A stretch of 64,000 nucleotides of DNA from the NCBI RefSeq assembly GCF_002211105.1, contig NZ_JPUA01000022.1:54827-118826 (forward strand). The letters run 5' to 3'. Below the pieces are notes generated by a model. That model searched no databases. It was not told where the DNA came from and saw only the letters and a program-made list of their open reading frames with translations. The first letter of the stretch is position 1. The number at the start of each line of letters is the position of its first letter. Of the stretch, positions 8,970 to 17,642 are shown piece by piece. The stretch is from Halomonas campaniensis (lineage in GTDB: Bacteria > Pseudomonadota > Gammaproteobacteria > Pseudomonadales > Halomonadaceae). The translations under genes were made by a program, and so were the position numbers.

Positions 8970-9008
8970 AATGCGGCGAAATTCTTCGCCGCATTTTTAT
9001 CTTTTTTT
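8970..9008 (+). terminator. rho-independent terminator after the receptor pair
   Basis: Ten-base perfect GC-rich stem ATGCGGCGAA / TTCGCCGCAT with an ATTC loop, followed by TTTTATCTTTTTTT. It closes the receptor transcript; the 160-bp AT-rich stretch after it should hold the promoter of the enoyl-CoA hydratase gene. Confidence 0.93.
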
Positions 9009-9170
9009 CTTTCTTTCTTGGCGTTTTGTATTTCACTTTTGCCATAACCATTTAATAGGCAAATCCTTATTTTTCATCAATGGAAGCTATAAGGCATTGT
9101 TGTCAAAATACTTGTTAGTGCTTTTGTTTCTAATAGTCCCGCAAATAATAACGTATTAGAGGATCTGGTT

Positions 9171-9968
9171 ATGAACCAAGAACCGTTAGTCTCTTATTCA
9201 GTCGAAAATGGCATTGCCCTGCTTACCCTAAACCGCCCCGATAAACGCAATGCCATGAGCGATGCCATGCGCGCCGAATTGGTCGATCATCTGCAGGGAG
9301 TTCGTACAGATCGCTCGATACGCGCCCTGGTACTCACCGGAAGCGGCAAAGGGTTTTGCGCGGGTGGCGATATCGCCGGTATGAAAACTCGCATGGAAGC
9401 CGACCCCGCTACCGTTGGTTTCAATGGCTGGGAGCGTCAGCAGGGCGTTCACTATGCGGCAAGTCTATTACTTAACTTGCCCATTCCCACCGTGGCGGCG
9501 GTGAACGGCGCGGCCGCCGGTTTGGGGGCGGATTTAGCACTCTCCTGTGATTTTGTGATTGCCTCTGACTATGCCCACTTTACCTGGGCCTATATTGCCC
9601 GCGGACTGATTCCAGACGGCGGTGGCATGTACTTCCTGCCACGCCGGGTAGGACTAGCACGCGCCAAAGCGCTGATCTTTAGCGGTCGGCGGGTCAATGC
9701 CGATGAGGCGCTGCAACTCGGGATTGCTGATCAGCGCTGTAGTGCTGATGAATTGCTTGGCACTGCCCGTACCATGGCGGATGAGATGAGCAGCGGCTCA
9801 CGCACGGCGGTGGCGCTGACCAAATCGATTATCAACAAAAGCTACGAAATGTCTGAAAGCCAAGTATTCGCCGAAGGCAGTAAAGCCCAGGGCATCTGCT
9901 ACACCTCCGAAGAGCACCGTGCTTCGGTGCAGGCCTTCCTTGATCGTATGAAGGAGGCTCAACAATGA
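9171..9968 (+). CDS. enoyl-CoA hydratase/isomerase family protein
   Basis: A 265-residue crotonase-fold enzyme. 'LNRPDKRNAMSDAMRAEL' (residues 20-37) and 'GKGFCAGGDIAGM' (oxyanion-hole Gly, about residue 62-66) are standard, as is 'NGAAAGLGADLALSCDFVIAS' around residues 108-128. In typical hydratases a Glu in the 'E-x-x-G' helix region catalyses water addition; here the region reads 'ARGLIPDGGGMYFLPRRVG', with Asp in the place of the second catalytic Glu, as in several isomerase or lyase members. The product could therefore be a hydratase, isomerase or other crotonase. GAGGA sits 7 bases before the ATG. It overlaps the next gene by ATGA, so it is translationally coupled to the acyl-CoA ligase. 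Confidence 0.88.
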   Translation: MNQEPLVSYSVENGIALLTLNRPDKRNAMSDAMRAELVDHLQGVRTDRSIRALVLTGSGKGFCAGGDIAGMKTRMEADPATVGFNGWERQQGVHYAASLLLNLPIPTVAAVNGAAAGLGADLALSCDFVIASDYAHFTWAYIARGLIPDGGGMYFLPRRVGLARAKALIFSGRRVNADEALQLGIADQRCSADELLGTARTMADEMSSGSRTAVALTKSIINKSYEMSESQVFAEGSKAQGICYTSEEHRASVQAFLDRMKEAQQ

Positions 9969-12079
9969 GCCAGATCCACGCCCTCCTGAACCCTAAGAGC
10001 ATTGCCGTTATCGGTGCCTCCGCCGACCCTAAAAAAACCTCCGGGCTGCCCGTCTCTTATTTGCTTAAGCACGGTTTTAAAGGCCCGATTTACCCGGTTA
10101 ACCCGAAAGCCACCGAGATTCAGGGGCTGACCTGTTACCCCAATGTTGAAGCTTTGCCTGAAGCGCCCGATGTAGGGCTTGTGCTGCTGAATGCCAAACG
10201 CAGTATCGACGCAGTGCGCTCCCTGGCCGAGATGGGCTGCCAAGCGGCGGTGGTATTGGCCAGTGGCTATGCCGAGGCTGGCGAGGAAGGTTTGGCGCTG
10301 CAGGAGGAGTTAAAAGCGGCCGCAGGCGACATGCGACTCCTCGGCCCCAATACCATCGGGTTGGTTAATTTATCGGCGGGCATTCCGCTCTCGGCCAGCG
10401 GTGCGTTGGAAGTGAGCGAGCTACCCAAGGGGAGTGTCGCGGTAGTTTCCCAAAGTGGCGGCATTCTGGGCGCGCTGCTGTCGCGGGCCGCCGGGCGGGG
10501 CATTGGTTTGTCGTCGCTGATTGCCACCAGTAATGAGGTGGATCTGGAAGTCAGCGATTTTGTCGACTACCTAGTGGATGATCCGAACACCAAGGTAATT
10601 GCGCTCTACCTGGAGAGTGTTCGTCACCCGGCGCGCTTCCGTGAGGTGGCCCTGCGCGCACGGGCGGCGGGCAAGCCGCTGGTAGTCTTCAAAATTGGCC
10701 GTTCCGAAGCCGGTGCCAGCGCAGCAAGCTCCCACACCGGTGCCTTGGCGGGTGAAGATCGGGTTTACGATGCCTTCTTCCGTGAGTTAGGGGTGATTCG
10801 GGTAAACACCTTTGACGAGTTCTTGGACGTGCCCGCAGTACTCGTTGCTGGCCGCCAGCTGGCCGGGCGTCGGGTGGCGGTGCTGACCTCGACCGGGGGC
10901 GCCGGTACGCTGATTGCCGATAGCCTCGGTGTCAACGGCTTTGATACGCCCGCGCCGGATCACGCGACGGCAGAAAAACTGCGCGCCTTGCAGGGCGATA
11001 CGCCGACCGCGCTAGACCGTAACCCCATCGACGTGACTCTGGCGGGGCTGCAGCCCGACTTGCTGCGCCAAGCGATTCGCATATTGCTGGAAAGCGATAG
11101 CTACGACGCCTTGGTCGTGATTATTGGCTCCTCCGGGTTGGCGATGCCCGATCTTGTCGTGGGGGCCATCCGCGACAGCCTGGCGACTAACAATAAGCCA
11201 CTCCTGGCCTATGTTAGCCCTTACGCCCCAGGTACGCTGCAGCGCTTGAATCGTGCCTCAATCCCCGGCTTTAGCTCGCCGGAGAGCTGCAGCGCGGTGC
11301 TGGAAGCGTTGCACTTTATCGGTAGGCCTTTGCTTGGCGGCGGTGAGTCACCCCGTGTATCGCTACCCGATTTAACTGCCTTGCCTAAGGGCTCAATTGA
11401 CGAAGCCGCGGCGAAACAGCTGTTCGCCCAGGCAGGCATTAGTGTACCGCCTAGCCGGGTGGTTCACAGCCGCGAAGAGGCGGAACGCGCAGCCAAAGAA
11501 CTGGACGCCCCCGTGGTGCTCAAGGTGATGGACGCCAACCTACTGCACAAAAGCGATATCGGTGGCGTTGCACTGCATTTAAATGCCGAGACTATTGGTC
11601 AGCGGTTTGATCAGATGGTGAGCGACGTTGAGGCCCACGTTGCACGCCGCCCTGATACCTTTCTGGTGGAAGCCATGGTGGCGGGTGGGCACGAGCTGAT
11701 CCTCGGTGCTAACCGTGATGCGTTGGGCACGGCCATCTTGCTGGGCGCAGGTGGGGTCACGGCAGAGCTGTTCAAGGACACCACCCTACGTTTGCTGCCA
11801 GAGCGAGGCGCTCTGACTCTGGAGCAGGCGCGGGAGATGATGCAGCAACTAACGACATGGCCACTACTCGATGGCTATCGCGGTGCGCCACGGCGTGATA
11901 CCGAAGCGCTTGCCCAAGCGATTGTCGCCTTCTCAGCCTTGGCCGCTGGGTTAGGTGACCGTCTGACCACGGCTGAGATTAATCCGCTGTTCGTGATGCC
12001 GGAAGGCCAAGGTGTCGTGGCCGCTGATGCGGTACTGGTACTGGAGGATGGCATGGAAGTTGGTGATGCTCATGGCTGA
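9965..12079 (+). CDS. NDP-forming acetate/acyl-CoA ligase, fused alpha-beta subunits
   Basis: A 704-residue fusion of the two subunits of an NDP-forming acyl-CoA synthetase. The N-terminal CoA-binding Rossmann domain begins 'LNPKSIAVIGASADPKKTSG'. The succinyl-CoA-ligase-like part carries 'SHTGALAG' with the phosphorylated His at about residue 257. The C-terminal ATP-grasp domain begins near residue 475 ('KQLFAQAGISVPPSRVV') and includes 'VVLKVMDANLLHKSDIGGVAL'. Such enzymes couple an acyl-CoA to ATP or GTP synthesis, or run in reverse to activate an acid. Ribosome site GGAGG lies 7 bases before the ATG, and the start overlaps the hydratase stop. It overlaps the following hydratase/dehydrogenase gene, so three genes form a tight operon. 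Its acyl substrate is not identifiable. Confidence 0.9.
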   Translation: MSQIHALLNPKSIAVIGASADPKKTSGLPVSYLLKHGFKGPIYPVNPKATEIQGLTCYPNVEALPEAPDVGLVLLNAKRSIDAVRSLAEMGCQAAVVLASGYAEAGEEGLALQEELKAAAGDMRLLGPNTIGLVNLSAGIPLSASGALEVSELPKGSVAVVSQSGGILGALLSRAAGRGIGLSSLIATSNEVDLEVSDFVDYLVDDPNTKVIALYLESVRHPARFREVALRARAAGKPLVVFKIGRSEAGASAASSHTGALAGEDRVYDAFFRELGVIRVNTFDEFLDVPAVLVAGRQLAGRRVAVLTSTGGAGTLIADSLGVNGFDTPAPDHATAEKLRALQGDTPTALDRNPIDVTLAGLQPDLLRQAIRILLESDSYDALVVIIGSSGLAMPDLVVGAIRDSLATNNKPLLAYVSPYAPGTLQRLNRASIPGFSSPESCSAVLEALHFIGRPLLGGGESPRVSLPDLTALPKGSIDEAAAKQLFAQAGISVPPSRVVHSREEAERAAKELDAPVVLKVMDANLLHKSDIGGVALHLNAETIGQRFDQMVSDVEAHVARRPDTFLVEAMVAGGHELILGANRDALGTAILLGAGGVTAELFKDTTLRLLPERGALTLEQAREMMQQLTTWPLLDGYRGAPRRDTEALAQAIVAFSALAAGLGDRLTTAEINPLFVMPEGQGVVAADAVLVLEDGMEVGDAHG

Positions 12080-14150
12080 TTCTTCCAACACTTCACCCAT
12101 CTCGGGCCGCGTTCATCTTAGTCAGGAAGGGCAAATTGCCATTATCACCCTGGATAACCCGCCGGTGAACAGCAGCAACGACGCGGTGCGCCGAGGCATT
12201 TTGGCCGCGCTGAACAGGATCGATACGCAGCAGAGTCGTGCCGTGGTGCTGATGGGTAAAGGCCCGAACCTAATGGCAGGGGCTGACCTGCGCGAGTTGG
12301 AACATGAACCAACAGAACCGACGCTGCCCCAGGTCACCGCCGCGCTTAGTGCTTTTCCACTGCCGGTGATTGCGGTGATCAGTGGCCATACTCTGGGTGG
12401 CGGCCTGGAACTGGCGCTGGCCTGCGATAGCCGCATCGCCACGCCCACCGCGCTGCTGGGCCTTCCCGAAGTGACGGTAGGCGTGATACCCGGTGCCGGT
12501 GGCACCCAGCGCCTGCCACGGGTGGTAGGCCTACCCCTGGCGCTGGATATGATCGTTTCCGGTAAGCCCATGACGGCGCTTGACGCCCATAAGATCGGAT
12601 TGGTCGACGAACTCCTCCGCTCCTCAGAGGGCGACGGGTCGGATACAGAGTCATTCGAGCAGGTGCTGGCCTACGCCAACCGCTACCAGGGGGGCAAACA
12701 GCCACTAGCAGAACGCGATGTGCCCCCTGCTGATGAGCAAGCACTAAACGCCCAGGTTGACAAGCTGCTGGCACGTGCGCGCGGCTTACCTGCCGCACCG
12801 GTCGCTGCCAAAATAGTAATGAAAGCCCCTACGCTCAGCTTTAGCGCCGCGATTGCCGAAGAGCGGGCTCAGTTTCTTGCCCTGCGTGGCAGCGAGTCGG
12901 CCCAGGCGCTGCGTTATCTGTTTTTTGCCGAACGTGAAAAACCCTTTGAGCCCACTCAGCCCGTTAAGGCCGCGCCGGTATCGCGTATCTCGGTAGTGGG
13001 CGCAGGCACCATGGGGAGCGGTATTGCCCTTTGTGCGCTCAAGGCAGGCTACAGCGTCGATCTATTGGAGTTAAACGATCAAGCGCTTGAAGCAGGCGTG
13101 GCGCGGATTACCCAGGCGTTAGATGAAGGCGTCAAGCGCCAGCGGCTAACCCAGGCACAGCGGGATGATGCGCTATCTCGGCTGAATCCTACTCAGCAGT
13201 TACCCGAGGTGGCCGGTACCGACCTGGTGATCGAAGCGATCGTGGAAGAGTTGGCCATCAAGCGCTCACTGTTTGCCGATTTGGCCCAGTGGGTGAGCGA
13301 GGGTACGCTGCTGGCCAGTAATACCTCCTATCTGGATATCGAGCAGATTGCCGAGGGTATTCCCCACCCCGAGCGAGTACTAGGGTTACATTTTTTCAGC
13401 CCGGCAGACCGCATGCCGCTGATGGAGATCGTGCGTTGTAACGCCACCAGCGAGCAGACCTTGAGCACCGCCGCGCGCGTTGCGCACCAGTTAAAAAAGA
13501 GAGCCATCGTCGTCGCCAACTCATGGGGCTTTGTGGGCAACCGGCTCTACGCCGCCTATCGGCGCCAGTGTGAATTTATGCTCGAAGAGGGAGCTAGCCC
13601 TGAGCACATTGATGCCGCGCTAGAAGCTTACGGCTTCGCCATGGGGCCCTTTAAAGTGGCGGATATGTCCGGACTGGATATCGCCTGGAAAATGCGCCAG
13701 CAAACTGCCGATACCCGCCACCTTAGGCGCTACGTGGGGATACCGGATCTGCTCTGCGAAGCGGGCCGTTTCGGGCGCAAAACCGGCCGTGGCTACTACC
13801 GCTATGACGAAGCTACGCAGCCGACGTCAGACCCGGAAGTCGCCCAGCTAGTCGAGCGCTACCGGGAAGAGCACGCCATTACGCCTAACGCGTTTAGCAC
13901 GCAGGAGATCCAGCAGCGCGCGGAGCTTGCCTTGATCAACGAAGCCCTGCTGTTGCTGGAGGAGGGCGTGTGCCAGCGACCAGCAGATATTGATATTGCC
14001 TTGGTCAATGGCTATGGCTTTCCCCGCTGGCGGGGCGGCCCGCTGTTTATTGCTCGACAGATGAGCGATCGCCAATTGGAAAGCGCGCTGGACACATTAG
14101 CCGACGTGAGTGGTAAAGGCCACCAGCGTACCCATCGACAGGCCTTTTAG
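12066..14150 (+). CDS. bifunctional enoyl-CoA hydratase / 3-hydroxyacyl-CoA dehydrogenase
   Basis: About 694 residues with the FadJ/FadB-type order: a crotonase domain first ('MAGADLRELE', 'GHTLGGGLELALACDSRIA', 'LPEVTVGVIPGAGGTQRLP', carrying the expected catalytic Glu), then an NAD-binding dehydrogenase domain ('VVGAGTMGSGIALCALKAG', 'SNTSYLDIEQIAEGI', 'GLHFFSPADRMPLMEIV') and C-terminal dimerisation helices. It converts a 2-enoyl-CoA to the 3-oxoacyl-CoA via the 3-hydroxy form. ATG 12066 has GGAAG 7 bases upstream; ATG 12072 is an alternative. It overlaps the upstream ligase gene, so both are co-translated. No thiolase gene is present here, so the terminal cleavage must be encoded elsewhere or the CoA-transferase/ligase handles the end product. 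Confidence 0.9.
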   Translation: MLMADSSNTSPISGRVHLSQEGQIAIITLDNPPVNSSNDAVRRGILAALNRIDTQQSRAVVLMGKGPNLMAGADLRELEHEPTEPTLPQVTAALSAFPLPVIAVISGHTLGGGLELALACDSRIATPTALLGLPEVTVGVIPGAGGTQRLPRVVGLPLALDMIVSGKPMTALDAHKIGLVDELLRSSEGDGSDTESFEQVLAYANRYQGGKQPLAERDVPPADEQALNAQVDKLLARARGLPAAPVAAKIVMKAPTLSFSAAIAEERAQFLALRGSESAQALRYLFFAEREKPFEPTQPVKAAPVSRISVVGAGTMGSGIALCALKAGYSVDLLELNDQALEAGVARITQALDEGVKRQRLTQAQRDDALSRLNPTQQLPEVAGTDLVIEAIVEELAIKRSLFADLAQWVSEGTLLASNTSYLDIEQIAEGIPHPERVLGLHFFSPADRMPLMEIVRCNATSEQTLSTAARVAHQLKKRAIVVANSWGFVGNRLYAAYRRQCEFMLEEGASPEHIDAALEAYGFAMGPFKVADMSGLDIAWKMRQQTADTRHLRRYVGIPDLLCEAGRFGRKTGRGYYRYDEATQPTSDPEVAQLVERYREEHAITPNAFSTQEIQQRAELALINEALLLLEEGVCQRPADIDIALVNGYGFPRWRGGPLFIARQMSDRQLESALDTLADVSGKGHQRTHRQAF

Positions 14151-14387
14151 GTGTCGATCATCCTTTAGTCGTGTTTCAGCCTAATAGTAGCGGTGGTCAA
14201 GCCTGATAAATGGTCAGTTTCTCTTTTGGCCGCCCTGCGCCATGATTGGAAAAAAGGTAATACTAGAAACAGACGTTAAAAACATCCATTAAAAACAGTA
14301 GCTGGAAAAGCAATATTAATAAAATAAGTGTGGTGGCGTTTTTTAAGAATACGCCAATCATTAACTACAAGAATATGGAGGCCGCCA

Positions 14388-14888
14388 GTGAGTATTAAAA
14401 ATGCTGATGCAGAAGCGCCTGAAGTGGCAAATAAGACACTTGTAATACGAAAAAAGTGGCTGGAATTAGCGGTCTATTTTGTGCTGCTGGCAGCGACGGC
14501 TTTATATGCCAATGACGCACTTAAGCTGCCCAGCTATAGCTCGTCAGGTATTGGTGCTAGTGGGTTTCCGCTGTTGGTCGCCACGCTGATGGGAGTTTCA
14601 TTACTGCTTTTAATTGTAGTGAGTTTTTTAAGTAAGCCTAGCCAGGAAAGCGATTCATTGGTTGAAATTAGCCGGCCTGCGCAAGTGTTGCTATCGATGA
14701 TGGTGATGGCTGCTGTGGTGCTGGCACTCGAATGGGTTGGACTCATAGTGGGCATTGCCCTCATGGCGTTTTTATTAATGAAACTGGGAGGGGAGAACCG
14801 TTACTCGTTACTGCTAACGCTGCCACCCTTACTGGCACTTGGCATTTACGCCATCTTCGTACTGGTGCTCGGCGTCTATTTTGATTGA
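14388..14888 (+). CDS. tctB: TTT transporter small membrane subunit, TctB family
   Basis: A 166-residue membrane protein with four hydrophobic segments (about residues 27-46, 58-82, 96-120, 132-160 in the mature frame), which is the TctB layout. TctB pairs with the large TctA subunit encoded 9 bp downstream, and Bug receptors deliver the substrate. The start is GTG 14388: GGAGG at 14377-14381 gives a 6-base spacing, whereas the longer frame beginning at 14328 adds a non-membrane Arg/Trp leader without a ribosome site. Sequence is poorly conserved in this family, so the call rests on topology and the neighbouring TctA. The substrate is unknown, probably a carboxylate. Confidence 0.85.
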   Translation: MSIKNADAEAPEVANKTLVIRKKWLELAVYFVLLAATALYANDALKLPSYSSSGIGASGFPLLVATLMGVSLLLLIVVSFLSKPSQESDSLVEISRPAQVLLSMMVMAAVVLALEWVGLIVGIALMAFLLMKLGGENRYSLLLTLPPLLALGIYAIFVLVLGVYFD

Positions 14889-14897
14889 GGTTTGAAC

Positions 14898-16397
14898 ATG
14901 ATTGATAATCTATTGATAGGACTGAATGCCTTTGCCGACCCCATGGTGCTTGTTGGTCTTATCGCGGGCGCCTTAATTGGTTACTTGATTGGTGCTATTC
15001 CTGGCTTGGGGCCTAGCCTGGGGATCGCGCTGATGATTCCCTTCACTTACAGTATGGATCCGCTTGTCTCTATCGTCATGCTGGTCGCGCTGTTTGCCGC
15101 TGCCGAGTATGGCGGCGCCATTTCGGGCATCTTGCTTAACTCTCCTGGCACGGCAGCGGCGGTGGCGACCACCTGGGACGGCTACCCCCTTACCAAGCAG
15201 GGTAAAACCGGTATTGCGCTGAATATTTCCATTATTTCCTCGGGTATCGGTATCTTTGTCAGCACCATTCTGCTGTTTTTTACCGCCGTACCGCTCTCTG
15301 AATATGCGCTGAATTTTGGGCCATCGGCTTATTTTGCGCTTGCCCTGCTGGGGTTGAGCCTGGTGTCGAGCTTCTCGTCCGGTTCAATGCTGAAAGGTGC
15401 TCTGGCGATGGGGTTTGGCCTTGCTTTAGCCACCGTCGGACTGGATAGTCAAACCGGTGTTCCACGATTTAGCTATCATCCAGATTTTTTTGAAGGTCTA
15501 CCGTTAGTCCCTGTCTTGCTCGGCTTATTTGCCCTTTCCGAAGTACTCTTTATGATTGAGGCGGGCGCAAGCCATAAAGTAAAGAATCAGCCAATGAGCG
15601 GTATTTTAGAGGTGCCCTTCAAAACCTTTTATAAGATGAAGTATCTGTTTTTGCGTAGCTCATTGATCGGCTATTTTGTGGGCGTCATACCGGGGGCTGG
15701 GGCGTCCATTGGTTCCTTCATCTCCTACGCGGTGGCGAAGCGTTTTTCAAAGCGGCCTGAGCTGTTTGGTAACGGCAGCTACGAAGGGATTGCGGCCTCT
15801 GAAACGGCCAATAATGCCTCGGTTTCGGGCTCTTTGTCGCCGTTGCTCGCGCTGGGTATTCCGGGCTCCGCTACGACTGCCATTATGATCGGCGCGCTAA
15901 TGATTCACGGGGTGCAACCAGGCCCATTGCTGTTCACCACGAACCCTGAAATTCCCTATACGGTGTTTGTGTCGCTCTGGTTGAGTGTGCCGATCATGGT
16001 CTTTATTGGCCTTGCAGGGGCGCGGTTCTGGGCCAAAGTAGCGGATATCCCGCGTCCGGCGATTGCCGCCATCGTGGCATCAATTAGCTTGATTGGGGCC
16101 TATGCGTCGACAAGCTCCATGTTCCCGGTCTACGTGGCGCTTACCTTTGGGGTTGTCGGCTATGTGCTGCGCAAAGCGAATATTCCCTTGGCGCCGGTCA
16201 TTTTGGCCCTGGTATTAGGTGATATGCTGGAGACCAACCTGCGCCGGGCGCTGTCTATTTCCAATGGTGATGTGACGACCTTGATTACTAATCCGCTGAG
16301 TGCAACATTGTTAGCTATTGCAGCACTCTCCTTCTTTCTCCCGGCGCTGGGTATGTTTCGTAAAAAAGTGAAGGGGTATCGAGCCACTAATACTTAA
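14898..16397 (+). CDS. tctA: TTT transporter large membrane subunit, TctA family
   Basis: A 499-residue polytopic protein with the TctA signatures 'GAIPGLGPSLGIALMIPFTY' near residues 34-53 and 'GVIPGAGASIGSFISYAVAKRFS' near residues 255-277, 'LNSPGTAAAVATTWDGYPL' near residue 78, and 'GIPGSATTAIMIGALMIHGVQPGP' near residue 320. It forms the permease of a sodium- or proton-coupled carboxylate importer. ATG 14898 is preferred over a TTG at 14892 because GAGG lies 7 bases before it. It is the only complete membrane pair in the window, yet three Bug-type receptors are present, so several receptors probably share it. Confidence 0.93.
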   Translation: MIDNLLIGLNAFADPMVLVGLIAGALIGYLIGAIPGLGPSLGIALMIPFTYSMDPLVSIVMLVALFAAAEYGGAISGILLNSPGTAAAVATTWDGYPLTKQGKTGIALNISIISSGIGIFVSTILLFFTAVPLSEYALNFGPSAYFALALLGLSLVSSFSSGSMLKGALAMGFGLALATVGLDSQTGVPRFSYHPDFFEGLPLVPVLLGLFALSEVLFMIEAGASHKVKNQPMSGILEVPFKTFYKMKYLFLRSSLIGYFVGVIPGAGASIGSFISYAVAKRFSKRPELFGNGSYEGIAASETANNASVSGSLSPLLALGIPGSATTAIMIGALMIHGVQPGPLLFTTNPEIPYTVFVSLWLSVPIMVFIGLAGARFWAKVADIPRPAIAAIVASISLIGAYASTSSMFPVYVALTFGVVGYVLRKANIPLAPVILALVLGDMLETNLRRALSISNGDVTTLITNPLSATLLAIAALSFFLPALGMFRKKVKGYRATNT

Positions 16398-16449
16398 TGG
16401 GTGCTTGGCAACGTTATTCACCATGGGCATCAGTGACAGGGAGGTCGGC

Positions 16450-16476
16450 ATGACGTTCGAAAGATGCCATGAATAA
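16450..16476 (+). other. possible 8-codon leader peptide overlapping the MFS start
   Basis: An ATG at 16450 preceded by GGGAGG opens a frame of eight codons that ends at TAA 16474-16476, three codons into the MFS gene (start 16469). The MFS start itself lacks a convincing ribosome site, so ribosomes stopping here could restart on it. This is inference from spacing only; the 8-residue peptide has no recognisable content. Confidence 0.35.
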
Positions 16477-17635
16477 GGCGTTTGCCTGCATCTGTCTCAG
16501 CTTAGGCACCGCCTTTGTCGTACAAACGATGCTACTGGTGGCGGTGCCGCTCGCGGCCATTGAGCTGGGTGCGACACCGTTAATGCTGGGCTTTATCGTC
16601 AGTGCTCCTTACGTATTACCGCTACTGTTAGCGCTCCCTTTTGGCTCACTGGTGGCACGCTTGGGCAGCCCTCGCACCCTTCAGATAGGGGCCGTGGCCA
16701 TGGTGATCGGTGCCGGGCTATTGGCGGTCATGCCAGGCTTTAAGGGATTAATCGCCGGGCAGCTGGTGATTGGTTTGGCGCAGCTGTTGATGATTATTTC
16801 AGCCCAAACGGCAATCACTTACCTGGGCCAGGGCACGGTGCTGGAAAAGTATTTTGGCTGGTACACCACCTATTTATCGATTGGGCAGATGGTGGGGCCG
16901 CTACTGGCGGGCTGGATCATCGATTATCGTGGCGGTCCAGGTGCCGCGTTTTACGGCGCTTTTATTTCCTCTTTTGTGGCGCTGGTGGCCTTTTTTATGG
17001 CCAACCAGCGCACATCAAGCGGTGATCATAAGGGCGTTGGTTTTCTCATCAGCGTTGGGCAGCAGTGGCAACTGCTGAAAACCTCCCAAGGAGTGAAGCT
17101 ATCGCTGATTATCTCCCTGGCGGCCATGCTGGCGTTGGGCGCGCATGGCAGCTACTTTCCGGTGTATCTTGAAAGTCTGGCACTTTCGGGAACCACGATA
17201 GGGCTGTTGGTCAGCTTGCGTGCACTTGCCTCCATGGCGGTTAGGCCGTTTACCAGTGCCATTGTCGCTCTGCTTCACGGCCGTTACGCCACTATGTCGC
17301 TCACCTTGCTGTTTATGGCGCTGGGGCTAATGTTGGTGGGGGTGACGGGGAATGTCTACTGGTTATGCTTGTTTTCCATTCTGGTGGGGCTGGGCGTAGG
17401 GCTCTCTCAGCCGCTCTCCATGGTGGTCATCGCAGAATCCGTACCGGAGCGTCAGCGCGCCCATGCCTTAGCGGTGCGCTTGATGGCTAATCGGGCCATG
17501 CAGTTTGCCGCACCGCTGCTATTGGGGATTGTGACTCAGCTTGGCGGCTTTACATTGGCGTATTTCGCCTGCGGGGTGCTGCTTCTATTGCACTGGTTGC
17601 TTTTTCAGCGCCTTAGAGGGCAGCAAGTTCAGTAA
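16469..17635 (+). CDS. MFS transporter
   Basis: A 388-residue protein with twelve predicted membrane segments in two halves separated by a basic loop near residues 175-205. The segment-2/3 loop carries 'GSLVARLGSPRTL', a variant of the MFS A-motif. It could be an exporter or a single-component permease for a metabolite of the neighbouring pathway, but the substrate cannot be read from sequence. It is 71 bp downstream of the TctA gene and convergent with the LysR gene that ends 7 bp after it. Its start lacks its own strong ribosome site (see the leader frame at 16450). Confidence 0.88.
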   Translation: MNKAFACICLSLGTAFVVQTMLLVAVPLAAIELGATPLMLGFIVSAPYVLPLLLALPFGSLVARLGSPRTLQIGAVAMVIGAGLLAVMPGFKGLIAGQLVIGLAQLLMIISAQTAITYLGQGTVLEKYFGWYTTYLSIGQMVGPLLAGWIIDYRGGPGAAFYGAFISSFVALVAFFMANQRTSSGDHKGVGFLISVGQQWQLLKTSQGVKLSLIISLAAMLALGAHGSYFPVYLESLALSGTTIGLLVSLRALASMAVRPFTSAIVALLHGRYATMSLTLLFMALGLMLVGVTGNVYWLCLFSILVGLGVGLSQPLSMVVIAESVPERQRAHALAVRLMANRAMQFAAPLLLGIVTQLGGFTLAYFACGVLLLLHWLLFQRLRGQQVQ

Positions 17636-17642
17636 GCGTTCC

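Noticed and set aside
8959..9159. 66-codon frame between the receptor pair and the hydratase gene
   Set aside because: It runs through the terminator hairpin and an AT-rich promoter region, has no ribosome site and reads as a random Phe/Leu-rich peptide.
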